Below, piece by piece: positions 6,344-8,951 of a DNA stretch of 8,951 bases. The stretch lies in contig CAMGAL010000071.1 in NCBI GenBank assembly GCA_946007445.1, positions 1-8,951 on the forward strand. The letters run 5' to 3'. The notes under the pieces are model-generated. The model made no database searches, had not been told where the DNA came from, and saw only the letters and a program-made list of their open reading frames with translations. This DNA is from an uncultured Mediterranea sp. (GTDB lineage Bacteria > Bacteroidota > Bacteroidia > Bacteroidales > Bacteroidaceae). Position numbers and translations under genes: made by a program. Position 1 is the stretch's first letter; the number at the start of each line of letters is the position of its first letter.

Positions 6344-7795
6344 TCAGAGACGGCGATTGCGACCGGCGTCTATGCGGAGGAAAATGAAGAGCAAGATGGT
6401 GAAGCCCCACAGGGAGGAGCCTCCGTAGCTGAAGAAGGGCAGCGGAATGCCAATGACGGGCGTCAAGCCGAGTACCATGCCGACGTTGATGAACAGATGA
6501 AACAGAAAGATGCTCAGCACCGAGTAGCCATACACACGCCCGAATGCCGAAGGCTGACGTTCGGCCAAGGCAATGAGCCGGAGAATGAGCACCAGAAAGA
6601 GCAACAGGACCGATACGGAGCCGACAAACCCCTCCTCCTCGCCCACCGTGCAGAAGATGAAGTCAGTGTCCTGCTCGGGCACATACTTCAGCTTGGTCTG
6701 CGTGCCGTTCAGGAAGCCCTTGCCCGTCAGTCCACCCGACCCGATGGCGATTTTCGACTGATTGACGTTGTAGCCGGCACCGGCCAAGTCCTCCTCCATG
6801 CCCAGCACCACCTTGATACGTATCTGTTGGTGGGGCTCCAGCACTTTGTTGAAGAAATAGTCGCTCGAATAGAGGAAACCGATGGAACCGATCGAAAAGA
6901 GTGCGATGAGGAAGTAGGAACGCCGACGATGGGCCAACGACAAGAAGCAGAGGTAGACCACCAGCAACCCACACAAGGCCCACTCCACATACACCATATT
7001 GAAAGGCAGCAGGTAGGAGGAGACCACATACGACACGCCCAACGCGCCCAAAGTGACGGCCACAATGAGGTAGCAGGGCTTCCACCGTTGCTCATAGATC
7101 CATACCATGCCTGCAGCAAACAGCAGCACGAGAGCCAGCACGAGGTAGGAGCCAAGTGGAGTGAGTTCATCGTCCATACAGACCTCGCCCAAGCGGATGC
7201 CCAGCACGAAATAGAGAACCGCCACGATGCCCGAGAAGAGCACCACACCCGACATGCCTTCGCGATAAAGCATCAGGAAGAAGGCAAAGTAGACCAGCGC
7301 CGAACCCGTCTCGCGCTGTCCGATGATGAGCGCCATGGGCAGCAGGATGAGGAAAGCCAGCGTCAGCATGTTGCGCCACTGGCTGATGGTGAAGCCATAG
7401 CTGCCCATAAACTTGGCGAGGGCCAAGGCGGTGGCAAACTTGGCAAACTCAGCCGGTTGCAAGCTGACAGGCCCCAGGATGAGCCACGAACGGGAGCCTT
7501 TCGTGTCGGGCGCAATGAAGATGGTGACCACCAGCAGCAACATCAGGCCGATGTAGATGAGGTAAGAGAACATGTCGTAGAGCTTGTCGTCGAGCATCAG
7601 CAGGACGAATCCCAGCCCGAAGGAGCAGATAATCCATACAAACTGCTTGCCGGCTCGAGTGGAAAAATCGAGCAGGTCGGCATCGCCATACGAGTAGCTC
7701 GCTCCGCAGACACTGAACCACCCGAAGACAATCAGCATCAGATAGACCACGATGGTCACCCAATCCAACGATTTCCAAATACTCTCACGCATCAT
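6344..7795 (-). CDS. rodA: rod-shape peptidoglycan glycosyltransferase RodA (SEDS family)
   Basis: RodA polymerises lipid II into glycan strands in the inner membrane and works with PBP2 in the elongasome. This 483-residue, strongly hydrophobic protein shows SEDS motifs: K-G-S-R-S-W (99-104), Q-P-A-E-F-A-K (113-119), Q-R-E-T-G-S-A-L (160-167), G-S-G-G-L-T-G-K-G-F (352-361), P-E-Q-D-T-D-F-I-F (373-381; D378 matches the catalytic Asp of E. coli RodA) and P-L-P-F-F-S-Y-G-G-S-S (451-461). It is about 110 residues longer than E. coli RodA. The extra length lies around 180-310 and contains additional predicted membrane segments, which I believe is common in Bacteroidetes. It follows mrdA by 23 bp. 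Two adjacent ATGs (7795 and 7792) could each start it. Convergent tilS ends 9 bp from the rodA stop. Confidence 0.95.
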   Translation of the reverse strand: MMRESIWKSLDWVTIVVYLMLIVFGWFSVCGASYSYGDADLLDFSTRAGKQFVWIICSFGLGFVLLMLDDKLYDMFSYLIYIGLMLLLVVTIFIAPDTKGSRSWLILGPVSLQPAEFAKFATALALAKFMGSYGFTISQWRNMLTLAFLILLPMALIIGQRETGSALVYFAFFLMLYREGMSGVVLFSGIVAVLYFVLGIRLGEVCMDDELTPLGSYLVLALVLLFAAGMVWIYEQRWKPCYLIVAVTLGALGVSYVVSSYLLPFNMVYVEWALCGLLVVYLCFLSLAHRRRSYFLIALFSIGSIGFLYSSDYFFNKVLEPHQQIRIKVVLGMEEDLAGAGYNVNQSKIAIGSGGLTGKGFLNGTQTKLKYVPEQDTDFIFCTVGEEEGFVGSVSVLLLFLVLILRLIALAERQPSAFGRVYGYSVLSIFLFHLFINVGMVLGLTPVIGIPLPFFSYGGSSLWGFTILLFIFLRIDAGRNRRL

Positions 7796-7804
7796 ACGCT
7801 GCTA

Positions 7805-7809
7805 CTCCT
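7805..7809 (-). promoter_or_regulatory. Shine-Dalgarno-like AGGAG before rodA
   Basis: On the minus strand AGGAG lies 9 nt before the first rodA ATG and 12 nt before the second, favouring the first. Such sites are uncommon in Bacteroidetes, so its use is uncertain. Confidence 0.4.
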
Positions 7810-7818
7810 CTCTCTGTT

Positions 7819-8951
7819 TTAGCGTTCTTCGTTATCGTAATACACCACCCGGTTGGCAAACTCCTCGGCACGCAGTTCATTGGCCGGCGAAAGCTTGCCG
7901 TGCAGGTACTGGTCCATCATCATGGCACCGATGGGTACCCCATAGACCGCTCCGAAACCTCCGTTCTCCACATAGACGCAGATGGCTATCTGAGGATTGT
8001 CCATCGGCGCAAAGCCCATGAACACCGAGTGGTCCTTGCCATGCGGATTCTGGGCAGTACCCGTCTTGCCACACGCCTCCACGTCGGGCAGCATAACCCC
8101 CACCATGCGGCAGGTGGCACTGCCTGTGCTACCCGTCACGGCCGCTCTCATCCCCCTGACCACCTCGTCGTAGTACATCTTGTCGATGCCTGTATAGCGA
8201 GGGGTGCGATAGAGGCTGTCCAGTTCGTTGTCCTGTATCTCCTTCACCACATGCGGTGTGTAGAAGTAGCCCCGATTGGCGATGGTGGCTCCTAAGTTGG
8301 CTATCTGCAGAGGAGTCGTAAGGATTTCGCCCTGGCCGATGGCAATACTGATGACGGTCAGTCCGTTCCAAGAGCCGCGATAGACGCGGTCGTAGGTGCC
8401 GGCATTGGGGATGAATCCGCGTCGCTCGCTGGGCAAGTCCACACCGAGCGGATAGCCGAACCCTTGAGCGACCATAAAGTCCTTCCACACCGTAATGGCA
8501 TTCTGAGGCTTGCCATACTTGCGGTCGCCAAACATGCGGAACAGTCCCCAGCAGAAGTAGGAGTTGCACGAAGTGGCAATGGCAGGCACCAGCGAGAGCG
8601 GTGAGGCATGGCCGTGGCAACCCACGTGAAGATTGCGGTAGTTGAAGCCGTGGGCACAAGGGAACTGAGGCGACTGCTCCTGGATGATGCCCTCCTGCAG
8701 GAAGGTCAAGGCCTGTGCCGTCTTGAAGGTGGAGCCCGGCGGATAGGTACCCATGATGGCGCGGTTTATCATCGGTTTGCGCTTGTCTTGCCGCAGCAGC
8801 AGGTGGTTCTTGCCGCGCTGGCGGCCTATCATCAAGTGGGGGTCGAACGAGGGAGAAGACACCATGCAGAGTATCTCGCCCGTGGCGGGTTCGATGGCTA
8901 CAATGGCCCCTATCTTGTTCTGCATCAGTCGCTCACCCAGCATCTGCAGCT
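7819..8951 (-). CDS. mrdA: penicillin-binding protein 2, transpeptidase part (5' end outside window)
   Basis: This is the C-terminal portion of PBP2, the elongasome transpeptidase that cross-links peptidoglycan made by RodA. The frame runs to the right edge without a real start, so the signal anchor and most of the pedestal domain are missing; an ATG at 8943 is internal. Visible marks in order are G-A-I-V-A-I-E-P-A-T-G-E-I-L (domain opening), P-P-G-S-T-F-K with the catalytic Ser codon at 8731-8733 (SxxK), S-C-N (SxN motif), the G-Q-G-E-I-L-T-T-P-L-Q block, and C-G-K-T-G-T-A-Q (KTG motif). All three active-site motifs are intact, so the enzyme should be active and a beta-lactam target. The gene ends on TAA 23 bp before rodA, the usual mrdA-rodA order. 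In relatives mreBCD often lies upstream, which here would be beyond the edge. Confidence 0.95.
   Translation of the reverse strand, partial: LQMLGERLMQNKIGAIVAIEPATGEILCMVSSPSFDPHLMIGRQRGKNHLLLRQDKRKPMINRAIMGTYPPGSTFKTAQALTFLQEGIIQEQSPQFPCAHGFNYRNLHVGCHGHASPLSLVPAIATSCNSYFCWGLFRMFGDRKYGKPQNAITVWKDFMVAQGFGYPLGVDLPSERRGFIPNAGTYDRVYRGSWNGLTVISIAIGQGEILTTPLQIANLGATIANRGYFYTPHVVKEIQDNELDSLYRTPRYTGIDKMYYDEVVRGMRAAVTGSTGSATCRMVGVMLPDVEACGKTGTAQNPHGKDHSVFMGFAPMDNPQIAICVYVENGGFGAVYGVPIGAMMMDQYLHGKLSPANELRAEEFANRVVYYDNEER

Noticed and set aside
6497..7822. 441-codon plus-strand ORF opposite rodA
   Set aside because: The product is very rich in His, Gln, Glu and Asp, as expected from the antisense of a GC-rich gene for a hydrophobic membrane protein. 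rodA on the other strand has all its family motifs.

Overview
The window looks like chromosomal core DNA from a GC-rich member of the Bacteroidales (Bacteroidetes). The evidence is a Bacteroidetes-type -7 promoter box (TAnnTTTG) in a short AT-rich leader, A-rich start regions with little Shine-Dalgarno signal, a NigD-like lipoprotein with a C-S-D-D-D start, and a RodA much longer than the proteobacterial form. I see no mobile element, CRISPR array, tRNA, rRNA or defence island. A genus cannot be named from this sequence alone.

Positions 1-6334 hold one tightly packed plus-strand gene run. A promoter box at 16-23 precedes a membrane-anchored double-PASTA protein (59-709). It is followed by an RluD-type pseudouridine synthase (710-1825), D-alanine-D-alanine ligase (1851-2822), a glycerophospholipid-type acyltransferase broken by an in-frame TAG (2837-3982), a NigD-like lipoprotein (3979-4620), a small exported rhodanese (4617-5006) and the tRNA-Ile lysidine synthetase TilS (5051-6334). 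Junctions are 0 to 44 bp or 4-bp ATGA overlaps, and no internal terminator is visible, so the set probably forms one operon.

Positions 6344-8951 hold the opposing minus-strand pair mrdA (PBP2, cut by the right edge) and rodA. These are the transpeptidase and glycosyltransferase of the elongation machinery. The two operons converge with only 9 bp between the tilS and rodA stop codons. The window therefore combines peptidoglycan precursor synthesis (Ddl), peptidoglycan assembly (PBP2, RodA), a putative peptidoglycan-binding PASTA protein and a lipid acyltransferase with two RNA-modification enzymes.

I did not find a new biological system. The most notable anomaly is the acyltransferase gene. 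It carries a premature TAG and, just before it, a stretch of about 42 C-rich bases where the conserved core motif I expect from relatives appears scrambled although the frame and spacing are kept. This is either a recent inactivation or a local sequence or assembly error. Smaller points are an 8-codon tandem duplication in RluD, a possible surface-export signal on the NigD-like lipoprotein, and an 11-codon ORF ending just before tilS.
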